64,000 bases of DNA from Vogesella indigofera (GTDB lineage Bacteria > Pseudomonadota > Gammaproteobacteria > Burkholderiales > Chromobacteriaceae): assembly GCF_028548395.1 (NCBI RefSeq), contig NZ_JAQQLA010000004.1, forward strand, positions 248,001 through 312,000. The letters run 5' to 3'. Shown here piece after piece: positions 18,451-27,687 of the stretch (positions within the stretch are counted from its first letter, which is position 1; every line of letters begins with the position of its first letter). The position numbers were made by a program, and so were the translations under genes. Below the pieces are notes generated by a model. That model searched no databases and was not told the DNA's origin. It was given only the letters and a program-made list of their open reading frames with translations.

Positions 18451-18584
18451 GACGATGCGACGATGTTACGCCGCCGGCGCCGACACTGGCTAGCCGCCAC
18501 CACACCGTGTCATCGCCCGACAACGCCGCAGCCATGGGCTATGGTAAGGGAGGCTCTTGCCACACTTCCGGAAAGGAATCGACG

Positions 18585-19043
18585 ATGAACTCTCCTCTAC
18601 TCATGGCCGCCATGGCGCTGTCGCTGCTGGCAGGCTGCGGCGGCTACGGTCACGGCCCTCGCCACGCGCAGGGCGGCATGTCCATGCCGCAGGATGGCGC
18701 GATGATGCAACACGACGGCATGCATAGCGGCATGGCGATGATGCCGCCGGCGATGTTCCGCGGCGGCATGCTGATGGCGCACGGCGGCAAAACGCTGTAC
18801 AGCTTTGACAGGGATCAGGCCGGCAGCAGCGTGTGCTACGGCGACTGTGCGATGAAGTGGCCACCCTACCTCGCCCCGCCCGGCGCCAGCGCCAGCGGCG
18901 ACTACGGCCTCAGCAACCGCAACGACGGCAGCCGGCAATGGACCTATCGCGGCAAGCCGCTGTACTTCTGGTCCGGCGACCAGAGGCCGGGCGATGCCAT
19001 GGGCGACAATATCGGCAATGTCTGGCACGTGGTGCGCCCGTGA
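18585..19043 (+). CDS. Met/His-rich lipoprotein with a COG4315-type domain
   Basis: A 152-residue lipoprotein. The signal MNSPLLMAAMALSLLAGC has its lipobox Cys at residue 18. Residues about 30-70 are very rich in Met and His (MMQHDGMHSGMAMM), a composition seen in copper-binding periplasmic proteins. The C-terminal half carries the repeat-of-unknown-function pattern (GKTLYSFDRDQAG...CYGDCAMKWPPYLAP and GKPLYFWSGDQRPGDAMGD). AAAGGAATCGACG precedes the ATG. The metal role is inferred from composition only. Confidence 0.75.
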   Translation: MNSPLLMAAMALSLLAGCGGYGHGPRHAQGGMSMPQDGAMMQHDGMHSGMAMMPPAMFRGGMLMAHGGKTLYSFDRDQAGSSVCYGDCAMKWPPYLAPPGASASGDYGLSNRNDGSRQWTYRGKPLYFWSGDQRPGDAMGDNIGNVWHVVRP

Positions 19044-19131
19044 CGCGCCAGTGATGTGACCCCGCGCGCAAGCCTGGCCGCAGCGCTGTCCGGCCGCGGC
19101 CTGCGCCCGCCGGCTGGCGCGGCCGGTGCCA

Positions 19132-19416
19132 CTAGCGCGCCGGGAAAAGCGGGATCAGCTTGCGCTGCTCCAGGCAATCCGGTTCGCCTTCCTGATAGTC
19201 GGCGCAGATCCACGGCCGCACCGCGTAGATGGTGCACAGCATGGTGCGCCGGTCCAGCGCCGCACACCAGCCGTCGTCCAGCCGCAGCATCACGTGGCCG
19301 CCCCACTGGTCCTGGGTGACGAAGCGGTCCGGCACGTCGTCGTCACCGGCGATCAGCATCACCTCCAGCCGGCAACAACAAGCACGGCAGCTGTCGCAAC
19401 TGATCTGCTGCGCCAT
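19132..19416 (-). CDS. YkgJ-family cysteine-cluster protein
   Basis: A 94-residue protein with the zinc/iron-chelating pattern CDSCRACCC near the N-terminus and further Cys in WCAALDRRTMLCTIY and ICADY, the usual YkgJ (UPF0153) spacing. The molecular function is unknown. Its ATG overlaps the stop of the upstream dehydrogenase gene by one base (TGATG), indicating translational coupling. Confidence 0.8.
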   Translation of the reverse strand: MAQQISCDSCRACCCRLEVMLIAGDDDVPDRFVTQDQWGGHVMLRLDDGWCAALDRRTMLCTIYAVRPWICADYQEGEPDCLEQRKLIPLFPAR

Positions 19417-20345
19417 CAGTAGCCGCGCTCGCGCAGCACCAGTCCCTGCGCCGCGTCCCCCGCCGCCAGCCGCTCAAGGTTGGCCGCAATCTGGCGCACG
19501 GCTTCCTCGCGCAGGGTGATGGCGGCGATGTGCGGCGTCACCGTCACCGCCGGGTGTTGCCACAGGCGATGACCGTGCGGCAGCGGCTCGCTGGCAAACA
19601 CGTCCAGCTGCGCACAGCGCAGATGGCCGGCATCCAGCAGTGCCAGTAGCGCCTCCTCGTCCAGCAGGTCGCCACGGCCGGCGTTGATCAGCATCGCGCC
19701 TGGCGGCAGTGCGGCCAACCTTTGCGCATCCAGCAGACCCTGCGTCTGCGGCGTCGACGGCAACACGCAGGCCAGCACTTCGCTGCCGGCCAAGAGTTCG
19801 TCCAGTCCCTCGTCACCGAACAGGCAGTCCACGCCCGGCACCTGGCGCGGCGAGCGGCTCCAGCCGCTGACCCGGTAACCGTCGGCGGCCAGCGCCTGTG
19901 CCACCGCGCTGCCGATCTCGCCCAGCCCCAGCACGCCGACGCGCACTTGCGCCGGCAGTTTCGGCGCCAGCATCTTCCACACCCCCGCCGCCTGCTGGCG
20001 GCGATAGACATCCATGTGCCGCTGATAGGACAGCACGCCGAAGCGGATGTATTCGCTCATTTGCTGTGCCATGCCGCCATCGAGCAGGCGGTAGATCGAC
20101 AGCACCGGCGACAGGTCGTCACGCGCCAGCAGCTTGTCGACGCCGGCACCGAGCGCAAACACCGCCTGCAGATTCGGCAGGCCGGCAAACAGCGCCGGCG
20201 GCGGCCCCCAGGTAATCACGTAGCGCACCGCCTCCGGCTGTGTCATCTCCTCCAGGCTGATGAAGCAATGCTGCGGCAGCGCGGTGCGGAACAGGTCGAG
20301 GTAGGCGGCAACTTCCTTGCTGCTGGGGGTGTGGATCAGGATCAT
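19416..20345 (-). CDS. ghrA: Glyoxylate/hydroxypyruvate reductase A-like 2-hydroxyacid dehydrogenase
   Basis: A 309-residue NAD(P)H-dependent D-2-hydroxyacid dehydrogenase. It has a Rossmann motif GLGEIGSAVAQAL, a catalytic arginine region NAGRGDLLDEEALLALLDAG, and the active-site histidine in TPHIAA. GhrA enzymes lack the longer N-terminal domain of SerA, matching this length from the ATG at 20345; the reading further upstream is non-coding. Two perfect copies of the 13-mer word lie inside it, in opposite orientations. Confidence 0.82.
   Translation of the reverse strand: MILIHTPSSKEVAAYLDLFRTALPQHCFISLEEMTQPEAVRYVITWGPPPALFAGLPNLQAVFALGAGVDKLLARDDLSPVLSIYRLLDGGMAQQMSEYIRFGVLSYQRHMDVYRRQQAAGVWKMLAPKLPAQVRVGVLGLGEIGSAVAQALAADGYRVSGWSRSPRQVPGVDCLFGDEGLDELLAGSEVLACVLPSTPQTQGLLDAQRLAALPPGAMLINAGRGDLLDEEALLALLDAGHLRCAQLDVFASEPLPHGHRLWQHPAVTVTPHIAAITLREEAVRQIAANLERLAAGDAAQGLVLRERGY
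19476..19488 (+). repeat. 13-mer uptake-like word, coding
   Basis: Perfect AAGGTTGGCCGCA. The minus-strand ghrA gene reads it as Ala-Ala-Asn-Leu. Confidence 0.85.
19710..19722 (-). repeat. 13-mer uptake-like word, coding
   Basis: Perfect TGCGGCCAACCTT. ghrA reads it as Arg-Leu-Ala-Ala, a different frame from the copy at 19476 in the same gene. Confidence 0.85.
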
Positions 20346-20738
20346 GGCGGGCCTGGCGATAAGGTGAGGCTGACATCTTACTGCCAATGCCGCACCGGCC
20401 GGCAAGGCATTGTCGCCAGTGCGCAGCACGCCAGCTACGGCAGACCGATGCGGTACGGCACGGATCGCGTTCGGAATTCCGGTCTGCCGGTATGGCCCCA
20501 AAAACGGATTTCCGTCCCGCGTGCCGATTGCGCGGAATTAACGCCATAAAAATCATGCACTTGATAAAGCGGCCTCTCGCGGCCTATCTGGCGCGCTTAT
20601 TGCGATGAAACAGGCGGGCCAACACCCGGTAACCGGCCGTCAGAGCCGGCACCGGCATCACCGCCCAGCCGCCATGCGGCCCCCGTAACCCGATGCGTAC
20701 GCGCCCGGGTACGAAACCACCAAAGGAGAATACGAGAC
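20346..20738 (+). promoter_or_regulatory. 393-bp divergent gap with a candidate asparaginase promoter
   Basis: No coding sequence is supported here. TTGATA (20561-20566) and TATCTG (20585-20590), 18 bp apart, form a plausible sigma-70 promoter for the asparaginase gene, which starts at 20739 after AAAGGAG. The DNA around 20520-20560 is locally AT-rich. The leader would be about 140 nt. Confidence 0.35.
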
Positions 20739-21821
20739 ATGAAAACCAGCCAACATTTCGCCCGCCTCACCACCGTCCTGCTGTGCTCCGCCCTGTTTTC
20801 GGTTGCCCACGCCGAAGACACCGCCGCCAAGCTGCCTAACGTGGTGATCCTGGCGACCGGCGGCACCATTGCCGGTACCGGCGCCACCAGCACCACCACC
20901 ATCGGCTACTCCGCGGCCAAGCTCGGCGTGGACAAGATGATCGAAGGCGTGCCGGAACTGAAAAAGGCGGCCAACGTGCGCGGCGAGCAGGTCGCCCAGA
21001 TCGCCAGCGAAAGCATGACCAACGAGGTATGGCTGAAACTGGCCAAGCGCGTCAACGAACTGCTGGCACAGAAAGACGTCGATGGCGTGGTCATTACCCA
21101 CGGCACCGACACCATTGAAGAAACCGCCTACTTCCTCGACCTGACCGTGAAAAGCAAGAAACCGGTAGTCGTGGTTGGCGCGATGCGCCCGTCCACTGCC
21201 ATCAGTGCCGACGGCCCGATCAACCTGTACAACGCCGTGCTGCTGGCCGGCAGCAAGGACGCTGCCGGCAAGGGGGTACTGGTGGCACTGAACGACCAGA
21301 TCAACGCCGGTCGCGATGTCAGCAAGGTCAACACCTCCACCACCGACACCTTCAAGTCGCCGGATCTGGGCTTCCTCGGCTTCATGCAGGACAACAAGCC
21401 GCACTTCTACCGCCAGCCGGTACGCAAGCACACCGCCGACACCGAATTTGATGTCAGCAAGCTGGAGGCTCTGCCGCAAGTCGACATCGTGTACGGCTAT
21501 GCCAACATGAACCGCGTGGCGCTGGATGCCAACGTGGCCGCCGGAGCCAAGGGCATCGTGCAGGCCGGCGTCGGTGACGGCAGCATGGCGGCACAAATGC
21601 TGCCGGCCTTCCGCGAAGCGCGCCAGAAAGGCGTGATCGTGGTACGCAGCTCGCGCGTCGGCGCCGGTATCGTGGCCCGCAACGGTGAAGTGAACGACGA
21701 CAAGGAAGACTTTGTGGTCTCCGACACCCTGAATGCGCAGAAAGCCCGCATCCTGCTGATGCTGTCGCTGACCAAAACCAGCGACACCAAGAAAATCCAG
21801 CAGATGTTTTACACCTACTGA
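20739..21821 (+). CDS. ansB: L-asparaginase, type II (periplasmic)
   Basis: A 360-residue enzyme that hydrolyses asparagine to aspartate and ammonia. A signal peptide (cut after AHA near residue 25) marks it as periplasmic type II. Catalytic motifs are present: TGGTIAG from residue 40 (nucleophile Thr) and THGTDT near 120. It is monocistronic, flanked by a long leader and a strong terminator. Confidence 0.92.
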   Translation: MKTSQHFARLTTVLLCSALFSVAHAEDTAAKLPNVVILATGGTIAGTGATSTTTIGYSAAKLGVDKMIEGVPELKKAANVRGEQVAQIASESMTNEVWLKLAKRVNELLAQKDVDGVVITHGTDTIEETAYFLDLTVKSKKPVVVVGAMRPSTAISADGPINLYNAVLLAGSKDAAGKGVLVALNDQINAGRDVSKVNTSTTDTFKSPDLGFLGFMQDNKPHFYRQPVRKHTADTEFDVSKLEALPQVDIVYGYANMNRVALDANVAAGAKGIVQAGVGDGSMAAQMLPAFREARQKGVIVVRSSRVGAGIVARNGEVNDDKEDFVVSDTLNAQKARILLMLSLTKTSDTKKIQQMFYTY

Positions 21822-21844
21822 GCGGCACGCCGCGACAGCCGGAA

Positions 21845-21871
21845 CAGCAGCCTGCGGGCTGCTGTTTTTTT
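21845..21871 (+). terminator. Rho-independent terminator of ansB
   Basis: Arms CAGCAGCC / GGCTGCTG followed by seven T, 24 bp after the ansB stop. Confidence 0.85.
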
Positions 21872-21916
21872 GCGGCTATCGACGCTGATCCGGTGGTGCC
21901 TACACGCGCACACGGT

Positions 21917-22366
21917 TCAGGCCACGGGCGACGCGGCGACCGCCGGCAGCGGCTTTTTCAGATACAGCCGCTGGTGCCCCGGCGGGCAGTCGTCCAGCAC
22001 GCCCAGCAGTTGGTAGCCCAGCTTGTGATAGAAGTCCGGCGCCTGAAAGCTGTAGGTGTACAGGAACACGCCGACGCAGCCACGACGGCGCGCCTCGTCT
22101 TCCACCTGCGCCATCAACTGCGCGCCCAAGCCGGCGCCGCGCTGCGCCTCGGCCAGCCACAGGTAGTCCACGTACAGCCAGCCCATGCCGGAGTGGCCGA
22201 ACAGGCCGCCGACCACCGCGCCGCCCTCGTCCCGCGCGTACAGCTCGAAGTCCTGATAGGCATAGTCGCCGATCTGCCCGACGTTGAAGGCCTTGAGGCC
22301 CAGCTGGACGACTTCGCGCGCCTGCGGATCGGCGCCAAGGCTGAACTGGAAACGGTGCTGCGACAT
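21917..22366 (-). CDS. GNAT-family acetyltransferase
   Basis: A 149-residue N-acetyltransferase with the acetyl-CoA loop RGAGLGAQL and the C-terminal FYHKLGYQLLGVL motif. The start at 22366 (MSQHRFQFSL) fits the domain edge; the upstream in-frame reading is Arg-rich shadow sequence. The acceptor is unknown. Confidence 0.8.
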   Translation of the reverse strand: MSQHRFQFSLGADPQAREVVQLGLKAFNVGQIGDYAYQDFELYARDEGGAVVGGLFGHSGMGWLYVDYLWLAEAQRGAGLGAQLMAQVEDEARRRGCVGVFLYTYSFQAPDFYHKLGYQLLGVLDDCPPGHQRLYLKKPLPAVAASPVA

Positions 22367-22495
22367 GGCCGGACTCCCGGAGTGATGAAGCAGCCAGTCT
22401 AGCGACAATCCGCCACCGGGTGCGAGGCTGGCGCCCGCTTCCGTACAACCATGTCCCGCCCGCGCAGCCCGGCCTGGCCGCCGCCGGTCACGGCT

Positions 22496-22508
22496 TGCGG
22501 CCAACCTT
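22496..22508 (-). repeat. 13-mer uptake-like word, intergenic
   Basis: Perfect TGCGGCCAACCTT 40 bp downstream of the selO stop codon (selO is on the minus strand). Confidence 0.85.
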
Positions 22509-22547
22509 CGTTTATTGATCTGGACAACTGGTGTTAGCCGGCCAGGT

Positions 22548-24023
22548 TTACGTGCCGCAGAAGGTGCGGTAGCCGGCCACCAGCTCCGGCGCCGCCGGCA
22601 GCGCATAGCGTTCCAGCCCGTCGCGCTCGGTGTAGGGATCTGCCAATACGTCCAGCAGCCGCAGCGTCAGGCTCATGTCGCCGTGCTCGCTGGCGGCGGC
22701 CAGCGCCTCTTCCACCAGATGATTGCGCGCGATGTACAGCGGGTTGAGTGCGCGCATGGCGGCGGCGCGTGTGGCAGCCGGCTGCGGCTCGGCGGCGAGG
22801 CGTTGCTGCCAGCGCACGAGCCACGGCCGCAGCGCGGCCGGATCGGCAAACTGGGCCGCCAGTCTTGCGCCGTCGCCGTCCACCGCGTCGGCGAGGTAGC
22901 GCCAGGCGAGGGTGAAGTCCGCCTGCTGCGCCTGCAGCAGCGCCAGCCAGTCGTCGGCCAGCTGCTGGTCGTCGTCCTGTGCCGTGAGCAGGCCAAGCTT
23001 GTGCCGCGCCTGCGCCAGCCACTGTTCGCGGTAATGGTCGACAAAGCGGTGGATGACGTCGGTGGCCTGCGCCACTGCCTGTTGCTGCGACTCGGCGTCC
23101 AGCAGCGGCAGCAGCGTTTCCGCCAGCCGCGCCAGGTTCCACTGCGCGATGGCCGGCTGGTTCCCGTAGGCGTAGCGGCCGCGCTCGTCGATGGAGCTGA
23201 ACACGGTGGCCGGGTCATAGGCATCCATGAACGCGCACGGGCCGTAGTCGATGGTTTCGCCGCTGATGGTCATGTTGTCGGTGTTCATCACGCCGTGGAT
23301 GAAACCGGCGTGCATCCACTGCGCGATCAGCCGCGCCTGGCGCCGGCACACCGCGTCGAGGAAGGCAAGATAAGGGTTGGCCGCATCCAGCAGCGCCGGA
23401 TCGTGGCGGCGGATGGCGTAGTCGGCCAGCTGCCGCAGCGCGTCCTCGTCCTCGCCGTTGGCGAAGTACTCGAAGGTGCCGACGCGCAGGTGGCTGGCGG
23501 CGACGCGGGTCAGCACCGCGCCGGGCAATGGCCGCTCGCGGGACACGTTCTCGCCGGTGGCCACCACCGCCAGTGCGCGGGTGGTAGGGATGGCCAACGC
23601 CTGCATCGCCTCGCCGATGATCAGCTCGCGCAGCATCGGCCCCACCGCCGCCTTGCCGTCACCGCGACGCGAGAACGGGGTGCGGCCACTGCCCTTGAAG
23701 GCGAGGTCGCGACGCTGGCCGCGGGAATCGATGACTTCGCCCAGCAGCAGCGCGCGGCCGTCGCCCAGCGTCGGCGAATAACCGCCGAACTGGTGGCCGG
23801 CGTAGGCCTGCGCGATCGGCTGCGCGCCGTCCGGCAGCTGTGCGCCGGAGAACTGCGCGGCCAGCGTTTCCGCCGCCACGTCGGCGCTATCCAGCCCCAG
23901 GTCCTGTGCCAGCGCGGCGTTCCAGTACAGCAGCTGCGGCTGCGGCGGGGTGGCCGGTTGCCATGGCACCGCGTGTTGCGGCAGGTCGCGGGCGTAGCTG
24001 TTATCGAAGGCGATGAGGGGCAT
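22548..24023 (-). CDS. selO: Protein adenylyltransferase SelO (YdiU)
   Basis: A 491-residue pseudokinase-fold enzyme that transfers AMP from ATP to Ser/Thr/Tyr of proteins, linked to redox homeostasis. Family motifs are visible: YAGHQFGGYSPTLGDGRALLLGE, FKGSGRTPFSRRGDGKA, and the HGVMNTDNMTISGETIDYGPCAFMD catalytic block. The C-terminus is YRTFCGT; the cysteine stands where eukaryotic SelO has selenocysteine, and its codon is TGC. GGAAAG precedes the ATG, but only 18 bp of native leader remain before a mobile element. Confidence 0.93.
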   Translation of the reverse strand: MPLIAFDNSYARDLPQHAVPWQPATPPQPQLLYWNAALAQDLGLDSADVAAETLAAQFSGAQLPDGAQPIAQAYAGHQFGGYSPTLGDGRALLLGEVIDSRGQRRDLAFKGSGRTPFSRRGDGKAAVGPMLRELIIGEAMQALAIPTTRALAVVATGENVSRERPLPGAVLTRVAASHLRVGTFEYFANGEDEDALRQLADYAIRRHDPALLDAANPYLAFLDAVCRRQARLIAQWMHAGFIHGVMNTDNMTISGETIDYGPCAFMDAYDPATVFSSIDERGRYAYGNQPAIAQWNLARLAETLLPLLDAESQQQAVAQATDVIHRFVDHYREQWLAQARHKLGLLTAQDDDQQLADDWLALLQAQQADFTLAWRYLADAVDGDGARLAAQFADPAALRPWLVRWQQRLAAEPQPAATRAAAMRALNPLYIARNHLVEEALAAASEHGDMSLTLRLLDVLADPYTERDGLERYALPAAPELVAGYRTFCGT

Positions 24024-24044
24024 GATCTGGCTTTCCGGCTATAA

Positions 24045-24194
24045 GAACCTGTTTACGATCTCGCGAGCTCACGCGAGACAAGGCAAAAACGGCTGAGGAA
24101 GCGGTATTTATCCGGAGATAAACCAGCATGCCGAGGCGTTTTTAACACCGTATCGCCCCATTGATATCAGTGGCAGCAGATCGTAAACAGGTTC
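24045..24194 (+). mobile_element. MITE-like element, copy C (best preserved)
   Basis: 150 bp with perfect 17-bp terminal inverted repeats (GAACCTGTTTACGATCT at the left, its complement at the right), flanked by TAA on both sides (24042-24044 and 24195-24197). No coding capacity. It lies 21 bp upstream of the selO start codon, so selO transcription must begin in it or come through it. Confidence 0.9.
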
Positions 24195-24250
24195 TAAGGT
24201 TGATGGGGGTTCGACCGTGCCACGGCGACAAGGTGCGCCGCGCGCGGCAG

Positions 24251-24276
24251 CAAAAAGCCGCCCCGGAGGGCGGCTG
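24251..24276 (-). terminator. Rho-independent terminator of ygiQ
   Basis: Arms AGCCGCCC (24256-24263) and GGGCGGCT (24268-24275). Read on the minus strand the hairpin is followed by a run of T. It lies 13 bp after the YgiQ stop. Confidence 0.8.
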
Positions 24277-24288
24277 TGGTAATGAGGC

Positions 24289-26604
24289 TTAACGGCTGCG
24301 GCCAACCTTGCTGCCCGGTTTGCTGCCACCACCGCCACGGCCGGTGTTGGGCTTGGCGGCGGCGGGCTTGCCGGCCGGTGCGCGGGCGGCGGCCGGTGCG
24401 CGGGCGGCGGCCGGTTTGGCGCTGGCGGTGAAGGTCTTGCCGCTACTGCGCGGGCTGCCGGCCGGGGCGCGCTGGCCTTGCGGCTTGCCGCGGCTCAGCG
24501 GCTGCTGGCCGAAGCGGTGGCGCGCGGCGGCGGCCTTGTCGCCCGGCGGCGTCGGCGGGATCAGGCACTGTTTGCTGTGGCCGATCAGGTCGCCGCGCCC
24601 CATGTCGATCAGCGCCTCGTAGATGATCTGCCAGTTGTCCGGGTGGTGGTAGCGCAGCAGTGCCTTGTGCAGCTTGCGACGGTAACCGTCGCGCACCACG
24701 TCCACCTTTTCCGAGCTGCGCGACAGGCGCTTCAGCGGGTTGCGGCGGGTGTGCCACATGGTGGTGGCCATCGCCATCGGCGTCGGGGTGAAGGTCTGCA
24801 CCTGGTCGAGGCGGAAGTTGTTCTTCTTCAGCCACAGCGCCAGGTTGACCATGTCTTCGTCGCTGGTGCCGGGGTGGGCGGCGATGAAGTACGGGATCAG
24901 GTACTGCTCCTTACCGGCCTGGCGGCTGAAGCGCTCGAACAGTTCCTTGAACTTGTCGTAGGCGCCCATGCCCGGCTTCATCATCTTCGACAACGGGCCT
25001 TCTTCGGTGTGCTCCGGCGCGATCTTCAGGTAGCCGCCGACGTGGTGCTGCACCAGCTCCTTGATGTACTCCGGCGATTTCACCGCCAGGTCGTAGCGCA
25101 GGCCGGACTGGATGTTGATCTTCTTGATGCCCGGCAGCGCGCGCGCCTTGCGATACAGCTGGATCAGCGGGCCGTGGTCGGTGCCGAGGTTCTCGCACAC
25201 GTCCGGATAGACACAGGACAGCTTGCGACAGGAACGCTCGATCTTCGGGTCCTTGCACGACAGGCGGTACATATTGGCGGTCGGGCCGCCGAGATCGGAA
25301 ATATGGCCGGTAAAGCCCGGCGTCTTGTCGCGGATTTCCTCGATCTCTTTCAGGATCGATTCTTCCGAACGGCTCTGGATGATGCGGCCCTCGTGCTCGG
25401 TGATCGAGCAGAAGGTACAGCCGCCGAAACAGCCGCGCATGATGTTGACCGAGTACTTGATCATCTCCCACGCCGGGATGTGCGCATCGCCGTAGCTCGG
25501 GTGCGGATTGCGGGCGTAGGGCGCGCCAAACACGAAGTCCATTTCCTCGGTGCTCAGCGGGATCGGCGGCGGCGTCAGCCACACGTCGCGCGTGCCGTGG
25601 CCCTGCACCAGCGCGCGGGCGTTACCCGGGTTGGATTCTAGGTGCAGCGTGCGGCTGGCGTGCGCGTACAGTACCGGGTCGTGCGCGACCGCCTCGTAGG
25701 ACGGGATGCGGATCACGGTCTTGGCGCGTTCGGCGCGGCGCTTGGCCAGACGCTCCTCGCGCGATTCGATGCGGATCACCTGCGGCTTGGCCGGATCGTT
25801 GCCGGCGGTGGCCTTGGCCGCCTGTTCCGGAATCTCTTCGTACGGGTTGAGGTGGACATCGACCTTGCCCGGCACGTCGACCACGCTGGAGTCCATCTCC
25901 TGCCATTCCGCGTCCGGCAGCCAGCCGTGCGGCACCACGAAGGCGGTACCGCGGATGTCGCGCATCTCGGACAGCTTCTCGCCGCGCGAGGCGCGGTGGG
26001 CGATTTCCACCAGCGCGCGCTCGGCGTTGCCGTACAGCAGGATGTCGGCCTTGGAGTTCACCAGCACCGACGGGCGTACCTTCTCGCTCCAGTAGTCGTA
26101 GTGGGCGATACGGCGCAAGCTGGCCTCGATGCTGCCGATCATCACGCCGACGCCGGGATAGGCCTCGCGACAACGCTGCGCATACACCGTCACCGCGCGG
26201 TCCGGGCGCTTGTTGGCCTCGGCGTGCGGGGTGTAGGCGTCGTCGGAGCGCGGGCGGCGATCGGCGGTGTAGCGGTTGATCATCGAGTCCATGTTGCCGG
26301 CGGTGACGCCGAAGAACAGGTTGGGCTTGCCCAGCTCGCGGAAGGCATCGGCGCTGTTCCAGTCCGGCTGCGCGATGATGCCGACGCGGAAACCCTGCGC
26401 CTCCAGCAGCCGTCCGATCAGCGCCATGCCAAAGCTCGGATGGTCGATGTAGCAGTCGCCGCTGACAATGATGATGTCGCAGGAATCCCAGCCCAGCTCG
26501 TCCATCTCGGCGCGGCTCATCGGCAGGAAGGGCGCGGTGCCGAAGCGTTGCGCCCAGTATTTGCGGTAACTGTTGATCGGTTGTGGTGCGGCAGGAAGCG
26601 TCAT
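24289..26604 (-). CDS. ygiQ: YgiQ-family radical SAM protein (UPF0313)
   Basis: A 771-residue radical-SAM protein with the CxxxCxxC iron-sulfur motif in [19 protein letters not shown] near the middle, a B12-binding-like N-terminal region, and the conserved [19 protein letters not shown] segment (here [15 protein letters not shown]). The biological reaction is not established. The last ~80 residues are a Pro/Ala/Lys-rich low-complexity tail, and the final codons (K-V-G-R-S-R) are spelled by a copy of the 13-mer word. Confidence 0.88.
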   Translation of the reverse strand: MTLPAAPQPINSYRKYWAQRFGTAPFLPMSRAEMDELGWDSCDIIIVSGDCYIDHPSFGMALIGRLLEAQGFRVGIIAQPDWNSADAFRELGKPNLFFGVTAGNMDSMINRYTADRRPRSDDAYTPHAEANKRPDRAVTVYAQRCREAYPGVGVMIGSIEASLRRIAHYDYWSEKVRPSVLVNSKADILLYGNAERALVEIAHRASRGEKLSEMRDIRGTAFVVPHGWLPDAEWQEMDSSVVDVPGKVDVHLNPYEEIPEQAAKATAGNDPAKPQVIRIESREERLAKRRAERAKTVIRIPSYEAVAHDPVLYAHASRTLHLESNPGNARALVQGHGTRDVWLTPPPIPLSTEEMDFVFGAPYARNPHPSYGDAHIPAWEMIKYSVNIMRGCFGGCTFCSITEHEGRIIQSRSEESILKEIEEIRDKTPGFTGHISDLGGPTANMYRLSCKDPKIERSCRKLSCVYPDVCENLGTDHGPLIQLYRKARALPGIKKINIQSGLRYDLAVKSPEYIKELVQHHVGGYLKIAPEHTEEGPLSKMMKPGMGAYDKFKELFERFSRQAGKEQYLIPYFIAAHPGTSDEDMVNLALWLKKNNFRLDQVQTFTPTPMAMATTMWHTRRNPLKRLSRSSEKVDVVRDGYRRKLHKALLRYHHPDNWQIIYEALIDMGRGDLIGHSKQCLIPPTPPGDKAAAARHRFGQQPLSRGKPQGQRAPAGSPRSSGKTFTASAKPAAARAPAAARAPAGKPAAAKPNTGRGGGGSKPGSKVGRSR
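24297..24309 (-). repeat. 13-mer uptake-like word at a gene's last codons
   Basis: Perfect TGCGGCCAACCTT within the last codons of ygiQ, read as Lys-Val-Gly-Arg. Confidence 0.85.
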
Positions 26605-26882
26605 CGTGGCAGGTATTCCGTGTAAGACCGCGCATTGTGCCAGAAAGCGGCGCGGCTTTCATCTGAAAAAGGCTTTTTTTTCATCGACATAGCGTTGCAA
26701 TACCCATAAAAAAGTTACGGCTTTTGCAGCACTACGAGCACCGCAGAACAGGCTGTTCTGCCAGCGACGGCCACGGCCGGCCGTTCACCTTGCCGACAGA
26801 AGGTGTAGCATGGAAGTGGCGGCGGCAATTGACGCGGCCAATCGATCAGGCAAATGTCATTACCTCGCCCAGGATGCACCCC

Positions 26883-27632
26883 ATGAGCCGCCCTTACCGT
26901 CTGCTGCCCGCCGTGCTGTTGAGCCTGTCTCCAACGTTGGCCGCAGCGCAGGTGCTGAACGTCGCCTTCGGCGAATCGCTGGAGCCGTACGTGATGCCGC
27001 AGCAGGCATCCGGCATCGAGGTGGAGATCATCCGCGAGGCGCTGCGCGCCGAGGGACTGGGCATGCAGCCGGTGTTCATGGCGCAGAAGCGGCTGCCGCT
27101 GGCGCTGAAAAACCCGCGCATCGACGCCATCGCCACCATCCGCCCCGACTCCGGGCTGAAGGCGGCCTACTCCGACCCTTACGTCTACTACGAGGATGTC
27201 GCGATCACCCTGCGCAGCCGCAACCTGCAGCTGCGCGAGGTGGCCGAGCTGGGCAAGTACAGCATCTCCGCCTTTCCGCTGGCGACGCAGTACTTGGGCG
27301 CCGAGTTCGCACGCATGGCGGCGAACAATCCTCGCTACGGCGAGACCGGCAACCAGGTCGACCAGAACCGGTTGCTGTACCGTCACCTGATCGACGTGGT
27401 GGTCGCCGACCAGCGCATCTTCAAGTACATGAACCAGCGCGTGGTCAGCGATTTCCGCGAGATGGTGCAGCCGGTCAGCTACCACCAGCTGTTCGAGAAG
27501 CTGCCCTACCGCGTCGCCTTCCGCTCGGCCGCGCTGCGCGACCGCTTCAACCGTGGGTTGGCCACGCTCAACGGCAACGGCCTGTACCAGCAGATCCTCA
27601 ACCGCTTCCAGCACACCGACAGCGTCGACTGA
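26883..27632 (+). CDS. Periplasmic binding-protein-like protein (family 3 fold)
   Basis: A 249-residue secreted protein with a signal peptide (cut after LAAAQ). The mature part resembles amino-acid-binding proteins (LNVAFGESLEPYVMPQQASGIEVEIIREAL, PRIDAIATIRPDSGL) but lacks a transporter partner. Such orphan SBP-fold proteins can be sensors or helpers, and the ligand is unknown. An ATG three codons earlier (26874) is possible. The signal peptide region holds a 12/13 match to the repeated word. Confidence 0.7.
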   Translation: MSRPYRLLPAVLLSLSPTLAAAQVLNVAFGESLEPYVMPQQASGIEVEIIREALRAEGLGMQPVFMAQKRLPLALKNPRIDAIATIRPDSGLKAAYSDPYVYYEDVAITLRSRNLQLREVAELGKYSISAFPLATQYLGAEFARMAANNPRYGETGNQVDQNRLLYRHLIDVVVADQRIFKYMNQRVVSDFREMVQPVSYHQLFEKLPYRVAFRSAALRDRFNRGLATLNGNGLYQQILNRFQHTDSVD

Positions 27633-27687
27633 ACTGCGGACAGTTACGCTAGAATCTGCCCTTTGCCGATTAGCGGAACACCGTGCC

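Noticed and set aside
22548-22570. Selenocysteine at the SelO C-terminus
   Set aside because: The codon at that position is TGC (Cys), not TGA, and no SECIS-like hairpin is evident.
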